Positions 8,325-16,383 of a stretch of DNA of 64,000 nucleotides are shown one piece after another. A program made the position numbers and the translations under genes. The notes below the pieces were generated by a model, which worked only from the letters and a program-made list of their open reading frames with translations, was not told where the DNA came from and made no database searches. Numbering within the stretch: the first letter of the stretch is position 1; each line of letters begins with the position of its first letter. Origin of the DNA: Cohnella endophytica (lineage in GTDB: Bacteria; Bacillota; Bacilli; Paenibacillales; Paenibacillaceae); NCBI RefSeq assembly GCF_003628305.1, contig NZ_RBZM01000008.1, positions 62,001 through 126,000 on the forward strand. Reading direction: 5' to 3'.

Positions 8325-8657
8325 CTATTTGAACAAAGCATTCAAAACATTAAACGCCTTTTCAATATCCGCATCCTCTTTATCCATAAGCAACTCGATA
8401 ATCTTCCGGATTGTCGAGTTTTTCTTTTCTACTTCCGGAAATTCCCCGTAGTTAAACAACTCGAAAAAGTTGACTCCAAGAGCCTCGGAAACTTTCTCAA
8501 GACTTTGAAGCGTAACATTTCTCTCGCCGCGTTCAAGATCGCCTATGTAGGAATGAGATGTGCTGGCCAATTCGGCTAGTTGCTCTTGGGTTAGTCCTTT
8601 GGACTTCCGAATGCTACGCACCCGTGCGCCGATCAATTGAGAAACGGAATCGTTCAT
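8325..8657 (-). CDS. XRE family HTH transcriptional regulator
   Basis: From the chosen start the product is 110 residues. It has an N-terminal HTH_3 domain (IGARVRSIRKSKGLTQEQL, then YIGDLERGERNVTLQSL) and a helical C-terminal tail (IIELLMDKEDADIEKAFNVL) that probably mediates dimerisation, like SinR/PlcR-type small repressors. The ATG at 8657 is chosen because the homologous core begins there. AGGAG lies about 13 nt upstream, and a GTG 12 nt earlier or an ATG at 8699 are alternatives. A perfect 20-bp palindrome 84 nt upstream is a candidate operator. It may control itself and the divergent small membrane protein gene. Confidence 0.85.
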   Translation of the reverse strand: MNDSVSQLIGARVRSIRKSKGLTQEQLAELASTSHSYIGDLERGERNVTLQSLEKVSEALGVNFFELFNYGEFPEVEKKNSTIRKIIELLMDKEDADIEKAFNVLNALFK

Positions 8658-8740
8658 AACTTTGTCCACACTCCTAATAAGAAGTTTAGACAAATACATG
8701 CGATTGGATAACCTTACTATAAGATCAATTTTATGATATA

Positions 8741-8760
8741 ATTAATCTTATAAGATTAAT
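8741..8760. promoter_or_regulatory. Perfect 20-bp palindrome, candidate XRE operator
   Basis: ATTAATCTTATAAGATTAAT is an exact palindrome in the divergent promoter region between the XRE gene (minus) and the small membrane gene (plus). A related sequence CTATAAGATC occurs at 8718. XRE repressors usually bind such dyads, so autoregulation is likely but not shown. Confidence 0.55.
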
Positions 8761-8837
8761 TAATGATTTTGATTAACCTTATATACCCTAATGGTGATGT
8801 CAGGGATAATAATTCTCCAAGTTATAAGGAAGGGGAG

Positions 8838-8969
8838 ATGGAGATTGTGTTCATTGAATTTATTCAGAGAAACGCAGATAAAGTATATTATTTTCTCATC
8901 TTCTTTATCGTCTGGATGGCGGTAGTAGCAATTGTTGAAACCATACATAAAAAACGGAGAAAGAAATAA
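8838..8969 (+). CDS. Small single-pass membrane protein (43 aa)
   Basis: ATG 8838 lies directly behind AAGGAAGGGG (8826-8835), a strong but close ribosome site. The 43-residue peptide has a short N-terminal region, one hydrophobic helix (FLIFFIVWMAVVAIV) and a very basic end (HKKRRKK), so it should insert with its C-terminus in the cytoplasm. An upstream in-frame ATG at 8763 has no ribosome site. Divergent placement from the XRE gene across a shared palindrome suggests XRE control. It could be a toxin-like or signalling peptide; no family was recognised. Confidence 0.5.
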   Translation: MEIVFIEFIQRNADKVYYFLIFFIVWMAVVAIVETIHKKRRKK

Positions 8970-9066
8970 AATGATCTGCCGTTTTGGCTTTATCGATAAG
9001 TTCTAAAAAGGCTTGATGTATCAGTGTTTCTTGAGTGTTATTCGATGATTATTACATAAACAAAAT

Positions 9067-9101
9067 ATGTATAAAATAAATATAATATTTATTTTATACA
9101 T
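9067..9101. repeat. Perfect 16-bp inverted repeat upstream of agr-like operon
   Basis: Arms ATGTATAAAATAAATA (9067-9082) and TATTTATTTTATACAT (9086-9101) are exact inverted copies with a 3-nt gap. The element is purely AT-rich, has no T-tail, and lies about 85 nt before the agr-like operon. It is more likely a protein-binding dyad or cruciform than a terminator. A second, shorter dyad, GTATAT-N5-TATATAC, lies at 9139-9156, closer to the start. Confidence 0.55.
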
Positions 9102-9186
9102 AGTATTGGGTTGATATTGAGAAACAGTGGCTATTGACGTATATTAAACTATATACCTGTATTGTGACAGATCAGAGGAGATACAA

Positions 9187-9816
9187 ATGGGCACATTTCT
9201 AGGGTATATGAGTTTTTCTATGATTGAAGGTCTAGCAGTATACGCATTGATTCTTTACATATTCAGAATTCAACTCATGAATTTCATTTGGCCAGTTGTT
9301 CTTATGATTACGGTGACGAACCTTCAAAGCTTCTTCATCCGCGATGAGCTTGAGTTAACTGCAATTTCACCAATCATTAACATAATCTTCACGATCTTAT
9401 TCTTGGCTATATTCATACGAATTCCGATTATTTGGTCGATGGTTATGACGATTACAGGTTATATCGCGTATGCATTGCTTCAAACCTTGATCATTTTACT
9501 ATCAAATGGCTATTTATCTTTGGGTCAGGCACAGGAATATGTTTGGAAGGGTTATCTGATTCAATTGATTGCAGGAGTATTGGGTACTGCAATTGGCTGG
9601 CTTCTATACAAATTTGGTTATGGATTCTCTTTTGAATTTGAAAAGCTTCGGCTTAAATGGGAGCGAATTCTAGTTATACTGTTGTTGATTGGCTTTTTAG
9701 TCGGTCTTGTCGTCATGATATACTTCAAAGCAATTTTCGCAAATTTTGTAGTTCTTGTAGTTGCTTTGTTAATATTTCTTTCATACTCCCTTCGTAAGGA
9801 TCAATCCGAATGGTAA
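9187..9816 (+). CDS. Polytopic membrane protein, AgrC-like sensor region without kinase
   Basis: The 209-residue protein is almost wholly hydrophobic, with about six membrane helices and short charged loops. It resembles the membrane sensor half of AgrC-type histidine kinases but ends right after the last helix (LRKDQSEW), with no dimerisation or ATP-binding domain. ATG 9187 follows AGAGGAG. The stop codon overlaps the agrB start, so translation is coupled. Position and topology suggest it senses or exports the cyclic peptide made by the next genes. The receptor role is inferred; a transporter or scaffold role is possible. Confidence 0.7.
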   Translation: MGTFLGYMSFSMIEGLAVYALILYIFRIQLMNFIWPVVLMITVTNLQSFFIRDELELTAISPIINIIFTILFLAIFIRIPIIWSMVMTITGYIAYALLQTLIILLSNGYLSLGQAQEYVWKGYLIQLIAGVLGTAIGWLLYKFGYGFSFEFEKLRLKWERILVILLLIGFLVGLVVMIYFKAIFANFVVLVVALLIFLSYSLRKDQSEW

Positions 9817-10337
9817 ATACACTTGCCAAGAAACTCGCAATGGGAATAAAGAAAGTCGTTCCTGAATCGCCTCAAAGCGTTGAGGTTCTAAAGTATTCGA
9901 TTTCTTATATTCTTAATGCGTTTTTTATTATTGGATCTTCTCTGTTAATTTCCCTATTTACTGGAAAAGTCATCGAGGTTATTATTATATTAATTGGGTA
10001 TGCACTTCTAAGACAAGTATCCGGCGGTGTACATCTGAAGTCTGGAACGTTATGTATTGTTGTTTCGACCGCTGGTGCCACAGCATTGTCTTTTGTTAGC
10101 TTTGACTCAAATATCTTGATTCTGTTTACAGCCATCTCGATGCTGCTTGCACTTGTGTTTGCGCCTTCCAGAATAGAAAAGCAGACCCGAATACCATCAA
10201 AGTATTATCCACTATTGAAGCTCCTATCACTAATTATTATTTCAAGTAATCTCGTTATACACTCTGCTGTTCTTGCCTCAGCGTTTCTTCTCCAGGCTTT
10301 AACATTGGTTGGGAGAAGGGGGGTGAAAAACGGATGA
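9810..10337 (+). CDS. agrB: AgrB-like autoinducer-processing cysteine protease
   Basis: The 175-residue membrane protein matches the accessory gene regulator B family, which cleaves the AgrD precursor and starts cyclisation at the membrane. The catalytic pair is visible as H75 and C82 in SGGVHLKSGTLC, the same 7-residue spacing as His77/Cys84 of Staphylococcus AgrB. About five hydrophobic segments flank it. ATG 9810 lies inside the end of the previous gene, and its own stop overlaps the agrD start (ATGA), so the genes are translationally coupled. No complete AgrC kinase or AgrA regulator is nearby. Confidence 0.9.
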   Translation: MVNTLAKKLAMGIKKVVPESPQSVEVLKYSISYILNAFFIIGSSLLISLFTGKVIEVIIILIGYALLRQVSGGVHLKSGTLCIVVSTAGATALSFVSFDSNILILFTAISMLLALVFAPSRIEKQTRIPSKYYPLLKLLSLIIISSNLVIHSAVLASAFLLQALTLVGRRGVKNG

Positions 10338-10456
10338 AAAAGAAATTGTTCTTAGCGTTATCTTCTTTGCTTGGCGGATTGGCTGTCGTTATCGTAAGCA
10401 CGGCGAGTTGGGTTTATATTCATCAAGAAGAAACTCCGGCAGAATTATTGAAGTAA
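10334..10456 (+). CDS. agrD: AgrD-like cyclic autoinducer peptide precursor (40 aa)
   Basis: The 40-residue peptide has an amphipathic/hydrophobic leader (KKKLFLALSSLLGGLAVVIV), a candidate core STASWVYIHQ, and an acidic tail EETPAELLK like the P-E-E-L-x-K tail of Paenibacillus-type cyclic lactone autoinducers. The core has no Cys, so ring closure would use Ser, giving a lactone instead of a thiolactone. Start and stop overlap neatly with agrB. The assignment rests on size, neighbour and tail pattern; the ring residue is inferred. Confidence 0.85.
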   Translation: MKKKLFLALSSLLGGLAVVIVSTASWVYIHQEETPAELLK

Positions 10457-10474
10457 AATCGGAGATGGTGAATC

Positions 10475-10849
10475 ATGCAATTAACTGTCACGCTGGACAT
10501 CGAAGGGAAAAGCGGAATATCGAATCTTCCTGTTAGAGATATCCTTTTTCTTCAATTTGACTTTATTTCGAGATGGATAACTGTCCATACACTTGACGGC
10601 CAGTTCTTTATTCCTGGAACCTTGATCTATTGGACAGAAGCACTAAAAAAGGGCGGTTATCAATTCGAGAAAGTGGATCGGAATATCGTAGTCCACGTAC
10701 CGAAGATCTGCAAAATGGATCGGTTCTTTGCAAAAGCGTATTTCGAAATAGAAACAACCAGCCGATCAAAGAGCATTACTTTGTCCCAAAAATATTTTAA
10801 ACTTCTAGCCAGTCAATTAAGAGGAGTTCAGGGATTCGTATATATTTAA
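10475..10849 (+). CDS. Stand-alone LytTR DNA-binding regulator
   Basis: The 124-residue protein consists of a LytTR-like DNA-binding domain alone: RDILFLQFDF, then ITVHTLDGQFFIPGTLIYW and FEKVDRNIVVHVPKI, matching the beta-strand pattern of LytTR domains (AgrA C-terminus). There is no receiver domain, so it cannot be phosphorylated in the usual way. ATG 10475 follows GGAGATGG. It is the last gene of the agr-like operon, before a strong terminator. It probably provides the transcriptional output of the peptide signal, by an unknown coupling route. Confidence 0.75.
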   Translation: MQLTVTLDIEGKSGISNLPVRDILFLQFDFISRWITVHTLDGQFFIPGTLIYWTEALKKGGYQFEKVDRNIVVHVPKICKMDRFFAKAYFEIETTSRSKSITLSQKYFKLLASQLRGVQGFVYI

Positions 10850-10887
10850 TTGATCTTCTGAGGGTGTGTACATACGTGAAGTTCAAA

Positions 10888-10935
10888 AGGAAGCTTTCGC
10901 AGATTAATAATATTGCGAAAGCTTCTTTGTATTTC
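10888..10935 (+). terminator. Terminator of the agr-like operon
   Basis: GAAGCTTTCGCA (10890-10901) pairs perfectly with TGCGAAAGCTTC (10914-10925), followed by TTTGTATTT. It closes the 9187-10849 operon. Confidence 0.85.
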
Positions 10936-11053
10936 TCAAGAGGGCTGCTTTTTATCATTATGCGAGCATTGACAACCAGTCCAATAAGTGGGAAGTTAAT
11001 CTTATTATCAGCTCAGCAGGATGAATTAACTACCGTGGAGGGAGAGCTGTCAA

Positions 11054-12046
11054 ATGAGAAATGAATGGGACAGATGTAAAGAGGGGAAGGCCTTCTGTCC
11101 GGGTGCCTTAGATAAATACGCCATGTTATTATGGCCAGTCTTTATCCTGTCTGCTGTCGCTGCGACTTTAATAAATTGGTATTCCGATTCTGCTCTGTTG
11201 CTCTCATTATATGCGACTCCGGTCGTTTTATTGGCGTTACTTCACCTTACTAATGGACGATTTGTACTGGTTGCTATATGTCTGCTGGGGTCCATCTATT
11301 TTATCAAACCGATTGATCCCGCGCTGATTGCGGTTACCGTATCCTATGTCGTTCTCATGCTGATCGTTAGGAGAGTCGTATCGATTTCCGAGCGACACTA
11401 CTCCGGTAAAAATGCGCAAGAAGACATGCTAATGAACACGGTATATTCACTGGCGAAGACGATTGACGCCCGCGACCCTTACACGGCGGTTCATTCCAGC
11501 AATGTGGCGAATTACGCGCGCAGCATCGCTAAGGAAATGGGGCTTTCCCAGAAAGAAACGGATTCGATTTATTTGGCCGGTTTGATCCACGATATCGGAA
11601 AAATTGGCACTCCAGATCATATTTTGCAAAAAGAAAGCCGGCTGACCGAAGAAGAATACGAGATCATGAAAGAGCATTCGGAAAACGGCTACGAGATCAT
11701 TAAGAACATGGAACGGCTGCAGGAGTTAGGTATAGCGGCCATGGTACGTCATCATCACGAACGGCCCGACGGCAAGGGATATCCCGCAGGCCTGCAAGGT
11801 GAGGCTATTCCACTTGGTGCGCGTATTCTAGGCGTTGCGGATGCTTATGATGCGATGACGACCAATCGTTCCTACAGACAGAAGCTGGCTATTGAAACGG
11901 CGGCCGGGGAATTACGCAAACATAGCGGAACGCAATTCGATCCAGCAGCAACGAGCGCATTGCTGACGGTTCTGATCCGCGAGGACAAGTTGCAGCCAGA
12001 GAAGCGGGGGATATTTACTCCCCAGGCTTCGTTCGTTAACGCTTAG
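11054..12046 (+). CDS. Membrane HD-GYP domain protein, c-di-GMP phosphodiesterase type
   Basis: The 330-residue protein has about four N-terminal membrane helices (residues ~20-105) and a C-terminal HD-GYP domain. The metal site shows H179-D180 in LIHDIGKIG, HHHERPDGKGYP with the GYP triplet at 242-244, and ADAYDAMTTNRSYR. Such enzymes usually break down c-di-GMP. ATG 11054 follows GGAGGGAGAG. It follows the agr-like operon but is separated from it by a terminator, so it has its own promoter. It may balance the large GGDEF protein encoded at 19030. All key HD-GYP residues appear present. Confidence 0.88.
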   Translation: MRNEWDRCKEGKAFCPGALDKYAMLLWPVFILSAVAATLINWYSDSALLLSLYATPVVLLALLHLTNGRFVLVAICLLGSIYFIKPIDPALIAVTVSYVVLMLIVRRVVSISERHYSGKNAQEDMLMNTVYSLAKTIDARDPYTAVHSSNVANYARSIAKEMGLSQKETDSIYLAGLIHDIGKIGTPDHILQKESRLTEEEYEIMKEHSENGYEIIKNMERLQELGIAAMVRHHHERPDGKGYPAGLQGEAIPLGARILGVADAYDAMTTNRSYRQKLAIETAAGELRKHSGTQFDPAATSALLTVLIREDKLQPEKRGIFTPQASFVNA

Positions 12047-12130
12047 GCGTGTGGAGAATGGATTGACTTTTTGCCGGTTCGTTAAGTATGATGTTAATAA
12101 TTGGTTACACTATGAGAGGGGGCGTTCGAC

Positions 12131-12232
12131 GTGTTAAGTGCATTTACTGCAAAATTCAACGAAAGCATGAACCGTTTGATTCGGCCTTCAATCATAAGAA
12201 AGGTTTCTCTTCTACTTGCTGTTGGCGACTAG
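12131..12232 (+). CDS. Possible small peptide (33 aa)
   Basis: GTG 12131 follows GAGAGGGGG at a workable distance and gives 33 residues, basic and then hydrophobic (NRLIRPSIIRKVSLLLAVGD). It resembles the start of a membrane sensor protein cut short. No family was recognised. It could be a decayed gene start; the rest of the 12047-12337 interval shows only a terminator. Confidence 0.3.
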   Translation: MLSAFTAKFNESMNRLIRPSIIRKVSLLLAVGD

Positions 12233-12275
12233 CGTCATCTGTTCGTAGAAGGAGGGCTTATTCATGATTGTTATC

Positions 12276-12306
12276 TACACAGGCCGATTGCCTGTGTTTT
12301 TTTGTT
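12276..12306 (+). terminator. Intrinsic terminator
   Basis: ACACAGGC and GCCTGTGT form a stem with a 4-5 nt loop, followed by a long T-run (12297-12312). It ends transcription just before the MoxR gene. Confidence 0.8.
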
Positions 12307-12337
12307 TTTTTTAATCGAATATAGAAAGGACTGTTGT

Positions 12338-13402
12338 ATGAATATATCAACAACCGTTACTAATAAACAATTAATAGATTTACTCTTGAATGTAGCTGTC
12401 GTTCGACCCGTATTTGTTTGGGGGGCGCCGGGGATCGGCAAGTCCTCGCTTGTACAGCAATTCGCTGAGATGGTCGGCTTACCGTGTGTATCTTTGCTAG
12501 GAAGCCAGTTAGCTCCAGAAGATTTAATTGGCGTACCTCAGATTGTGAACGGAAGAAGCCAATTCTGTCCACCGAGCATGATCGCTAGAGAAGAGCCTTA
12601 TTGTCTGTTTCTCGACGAGCTTAATGCTTGCAACCATGAGGTTCAAAAGGCTTTTTACAGCTTGATTCTGGAGAAAAGAATCGGGGATTATGTATTACCG
12701 GCAGGATCGATTGTCATTGGTGCGGGAAATCGAGCTCAAGACAACGCAATCGTAAAGCCAATGTCGTCGGCACTAGTGAATCGGATGTTCCATGTTCAGT
12801 TGAAAGTCTCCTATCGAGAATGGCTAGAGTGGGCCTATCAGAACAATATCCATCCGTTGATTACGGATTATATTCAGACCAGACCGGATCATCTATGGGT
12901 TCAGCCGCCCAAGCACGAAGAACCTTTTTCTACTCCTCGCTCTTGGCATATGTTGAGTGATGCATTGAAGGAATATGGCGATGATCTTCAGGCCACAACC
13001 ATTGAGATATTGGCTAATGGCTGTTTGTCTCCTCACCATGCGGTTCAGTTCAAAGCTTTCCATAAACAACTCGCGAATAAGTATCAACTAGCTTCCATCT
13101 TGGAAGGAGATGCGAATTGGCCATATCAGCCAGAAGACAGGGATGTGCTCTATTTCCTTGCCCAATCCTTCAGGTCCCAATTGATTAAAGAACTGCCTTC
13201 AGGCAAGGACATGGTGTCGGATCATCATAGGAAGCTGGCCCATCGCTCCAAAGCACTGATCAAAGAACTAAGCACGATCAGTCTGGAAATCGCTCAATTG
13301 GTAGTCGCCAAAAACGATGAAGACGAAGGATTGCCGGATTGGTTCTTGGTTGAAATCGTCCGTGACCTCCCTAGGCTTGTTCAGAAGAAGGAAAACGGCT
13401 GA
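12338..13402 (+). CDS. MoxR-family AAA+ ATPase
   Basis: From ATG 12338 (AGAAAGGA ribosome site) the product is 354 residues. Walker A is GAPGIGKSS near residue 30 and Walker B is CLFLDELN near 93; an N-R sensor (AGNRAQDN) and an arginine-finger region follow. MoxR ATPases act as chaperones with VWA-domain partners, loading metals or remodelling complexes. The stop codon overlaps the start of the VWA/metallopeptidase gene, which is its expected partner. The frame extends upstream, but only into the terminator. Confidence 0.88.
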   Translation: MNISTTVTNKQLIDLLLNVAVVRPVFVWGAPGIGKSSLVQQFAEMVGLPCVSLLGSQLAPEDLIGVPQIVNGRSQFCPPSMIAREEPYCLFLDELNACNHEVQKAFYSLILEKRIGDYVLPAGSIVIGAGNRAQDNAIVKPMSSALVNRMFHVQLKVSYREWLEWAYQNNIHPLITDYIQTRPDHLWVQPPKHEEPFSTPRSWHMLSDALKEYGDDLQATTIEILANGCLSPHHAVQFKAFHKQLANKYQLASILEGDANWPYQPEDRDVLYFLAQSFRSQLIKELPSGKDMVSDHHRKLAHRSKALIKELSTISLEIAQLVVAKNDEDEGLPDWFLVEIVRDLPRLVQKKENG

Positions 13403-15195
13403 TGGCTAGAAAGAATATTGAAATGGATCCGGCGACCAAGCAGTTTAATGAAGGACTTGAATTTATTAACCGACATCCCATGTTTGCTCCACTCGCATCT
13501 CATGCCCAGTTTGTTCGTAAAGAAGGGAATCTGTGCCCTGATCAAGGGTGGGCCGTGGTTACGAAGAATGGTCAAATTCACATTCATCCTAAGAAAAGGG
13601 CGACATCACAGGAATGGATTTACATCTTGGCCCACTGCTTGCTTCACTTGGGTTTCGGCCATTTTCAGGAAAAGGAACGACAGGATCTATGGAATACAGC
13701 TTGTGATTCCTTCGTCGCCAAATTTCTATGGGATATGAAGTTGGGGAAGCCGCCAGCCGAGATGGATAGTGGTATTGATTATTCGGTTAAGTCAGAAGAG
13801 GAATTGTATCGCATTTTTCTAGAAAACGGCGTACCTAGCGGGTTAACTATTTTGGGAACTGCGGGACAAGGCTACTCGGACATGCACTTAAGATCACCTC
13901 AATCACACTGGGATCGAAAGGTGGATTGGCCGGATTGTTTCGGTAAAGGACTTGCGATGGCGGTTAGCAGCGCAGTAAAAGTAACAGCCGGCTATGAAGC
14001 ATTCTTGGGTGCGGAAAAAGAAGCGCTAACGCAGGCACAAAAAGCGAAAAATTGGTTCATGAACAGCTATCCTCTTCTCGGAGCACTAGCAGCGGATTTT
14101 AAGATTATCGAAGATCCGCTCCTCTGCCAAAGGTTGTCCATCTCCATTGCTGCGGTTGATGTTGAAATGAAAGAAATCTATATGAACCCTGCTGCAGGCT
14201 TGGACGAACAGGAGAATCGTTTTGTTATGGCTCATGAGATTCTTCATGTTGGTCTTAGACATCATGCGAGAGCCGAGGGCCGCGATCCCTATCTGTGGAA
14301 TGTCGCTTGCGATTATGTCATTAACCATTGGTTGATGGAAATGGGGTTGGGAGCATTTCCTCGTGTAGGAGGTCTGTTCGATCCTGAGTTGAAGGGATTG
14401 TCTGCAGAGACAATCTATGATCGTATCGTGACCGATATTAGACTTTATCGTAAATTGGCAACTTTTCGAGGAGTGGGACTTGGAGATATTATGGAGCCTC
14501 AAACCCCGGATTGGTGGAACCGCAAGGATGGGGCGTCACTCGACGAATTTTATCGTAGTGCTCTAAGCCAGGGGCTTGTGTATCATGAAGAGCAGAACCG
14601 GGGATTGTTGCCCGCCGGGCTAGTTGAAGAAATAAAAGCCTTGGCACAGCCGCCTATTGCTTGGGATGTCGAGCTAGCCAAATGGTTTGATCATTACTTT
14701 TCGCCGATTGAGAAGATTCGTACTTACGCAAGGGTCAGCCGCAGACAATCCTCTACGCCCGACATTCCAAGACCAAGATGGATTCCGAACGCGGGGGATG
14801 AAGAGGGGAGAACCTTCGGTGTTGTACTTGATACTTCAGGATCGATGGATAGCAAGCTGTTGGCCAAGGCATTAGGTGCTATCGCAAGCTACAGCATCTC
14901 CCGTGACGTTCCCTTGGTTCGGGTCCTGTTCTGCGATGCTGCGGTTTATGATCAAGGCTATATGGCTCCAGAAGACATCGCGGATCGAGTGGCTGTTAAG
15001 GGCAGAGGCGGCACGGTTATTCAGCCTGCCATCGATTTGTTGGAGACGGCGGAAGATTTTCCTCGAAAAGGACCATTGCTCATCATTACAGACGGCTACT
15101 GTGACAGGTTAACGATTCGGCGAGAGCATGCGTATATTTTACCTAAGGGTCAGCATTTGCCTTTTGTTCCGCGAGGGAAGGTTTTTCGGATCTAG
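13402..15195 (+). CDS. VWA-like protein with duplicated metallopeptidase domains (DUF2201 type)
   Basis: The 597-residue protein is a partner of the MoxR ATPase; its ATG overlaps that gene's TGA. The C-terminal VWA-like domain has a MIDAS motif DTSGSMDS at 477. Two related zinc-peptidase-like modules precede it. The first has AHCLLHLGFGHF with H78, and the second AHEILHVGLRHH with H278-E279-xx-H282. Both continue R..-LWN-ACD-L-M-LG-P. The first copy has Cys where the catalytic Glu should be, so it is probably inactive or structural. The family is known as putative metallopeptidase plus VWA; substrate unknown. No signal peptide. Confidence 0.85.
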   Translation: MARKNIEMDPATKQFNEGLEFINRHPMFAPLASHAQFVRKEGNLCPDQGWAVVTKNGQIHIHPKKRATSQEWIYILAHCLLHLGFGHFQEKERQDLWNTACDSFVAKFLWDMKLGKPPAEMDSGIDYSVKSEEELYRIFLENGVPSGLTILGTAGQGYSDMHLRSPQSHWDRKVDWPDCFGKGLAMAVSSAVKVTAGYEAFLGAEKEALTQAQKAKNWFMNSYPLLGALAADFKIIEDPLLCQRLSISIAAVDVEMKEIYMNPAAGLDEQENRFVMAHEILHVGLRHHARAEGRDPYLWNVACDYVINHWLMEMGLGAFPRVGGLFDPELKGLSAETIYDRIVTDIRLYRKLATFRGVGLGDIMEPQTPDWWNRKDGASLDEFYRSALSQGLVYHEEQNRGLLPAGLVEEIKALAQPPIAWDVELAKWFDHYFSPIEKIRTYARVSRRQSSTPDIPRPRWIPNAGDEEGRTFGVVLDTSGSMDSKLLAKALGAIASYSISRDVPLVRVLFCDAAVYDQGYMAPEDIADRVAVKGRGGTVIQPAIDLLETAEDFPRKGPLLIITDGYCDRLTIRREHAYILPKGQHLPFVPRGKVFRI

Positions 15196-15258
15196 AAATA
15201 AGGAGTTTGGGGATTTATAATATGGTATGATGTGGAAAAATATAAAGGGGATTATAAA

Positions 15259-16374
15259 TTGAATCAGCGTCTATTTTTCCTAGATAACATACGAGTTTTC
15301 CTTACCATCCTGCTCGTAATATTCCATACCTCGATTGCTTACGGAGCGGCTGGGTCTTGGATCCTTGAAGACGTAGATAAAAGCGATGTGAATGCAACCG
15401 TCGCGCTGTTAACGATCTTTACCGCAGTATGTCAGTCTTTTTTCATGGGACTCTTCTTCTTTATTTCTTCTTATTTCTTCCCGACATCGTATGAGAAAAA
15501 AGGAGCTTTCCGGTTTCTTAGTGGGCGTCTTGTACGTCTAGGGATTCCTCTGCTCACTTATTATTTTGTGATAGGTCCAATGACGGTATGGTTTGCAAAA
15601 TTTCGAGATCAACAGACATTAGTTCAGTTTTATAAGGATAACGTTTGGAGCTTTCGTTGGACTTTTTTTGGTCCTACTTGGTTTCTGGAAGCCTCTATTT
15701 ACTTCACATTGTTGTATGTTCTGTTTCGATTCGTAATAAGAGATAGGTTTAAAATGAGATCGATGTTATTTCCAAACGGTAAGACATTAGTTGTAGTGGC
15801 GATTGTTCTTGGATTAATTGCATTTGTAGTACGTCTGATTTACCCGACTGGCACGGGGCCCTTGGAATTGCAGTTGGGTTACTTTCCATCCTATATTTTG
15901 CTATTCATTGCAGGTATCATCGCTCAAAAACAAAGATGGTTGGAACAAATTCCGGAGAAGTTACAACGGATTTGGAAGTGGGTCGCGATTGGTATGATTC
16001 CCGTTTTACCTCTCGGACTCATCTTAACCGGAGGATTAGAGGGAGACGTCCATTTCGAGGGCGGGTTTAACATTCAGGCATTGTTCTACGCGATGTGGGA
16101 GCCATTCATCTGTTTAGGAATTATTATATCCATGCTTTCTTTTTTCATAAGAAGATTCAATAAGACGAACGTATTATCTAAATGGTTATCTGAAAATGCT
16201 TATACGGTCTATTTGATTCACCCGCCGATTATTGTCGGATGGACACTCGCTTTTCATGGAATCGACTTACCAGCGATCATCAAATGGATCATAGTCTCAG
16301 CTCTTTCTATCGCCGTTTGTTTTATAGGTGCCAGCGTCATTCGAATGCTACCCTACGCAAGACGAGTGCTTTAG
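15259..16374 (+). CDS. Acyltransferase 3 family membrane protein
   Basis: From TTG 15259 (AAAGGGGA 7 nt upstream) the product is 371 residues with about ten membrane helices. The opening NQRLFFLDNIRVFLTILLV, with H-T at the end of the first helix, matches the acyltransferase_3/MdoC-like family, which moves acyl groups onto sugars or cell-envelope molecules. A GTG at 15232 would add nine residues but has no good ribosome site. It stands alone between the VWA gene and a terminator. Substrate unknown. Confidence 0.8.
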   Translation: MNQRLFFLDNIRVFLTILLVIFHTSIAYGAAGSWILEDVDKSDVNATVALLTIFTAVCQSFFMGLFFFISSYFFPTSYEKKGAFRFLSGRLVRLGIPLLTYYFVIGPMTVWFAKFRDQQTLVQFYKDNVWSFRWTFFGPTWFLEASIYFTLLYVLFRFVIRDRFKMRSMLFPNGKTLVVVAIVLGLIAFVVRLIYPTGTGPLELQLGYFPSYILLFIAGIIAQKQRWLEQIPEKLQRIWKWVAIGMIPVLPLGLILTGGLEGDVHFEGGFNIQALFYAMWEPFICLGIIISMLSFFIRRFNKTNVLSKWLSENAYTVYLIHPPIIVGWTLAFHGIDLPAIIKWIIVSALSIAVCFIGASVIRMLPYARRVL

Positions 16375-16383
16375 TAGGACGCA

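Noticed and set aside
10864..11064. Possible 66-codon gene after the LytTR gene
   Set aside because: It lies across a perfect 12-bp terminator hairpin and has no ribosome site; the stretch is the operon terminator.
12302..12337. Earlier start for the MoxR gene
   Set aside because: The upstream codons are the T-run of a terminator; ATG 12338 has a good ribosome site.
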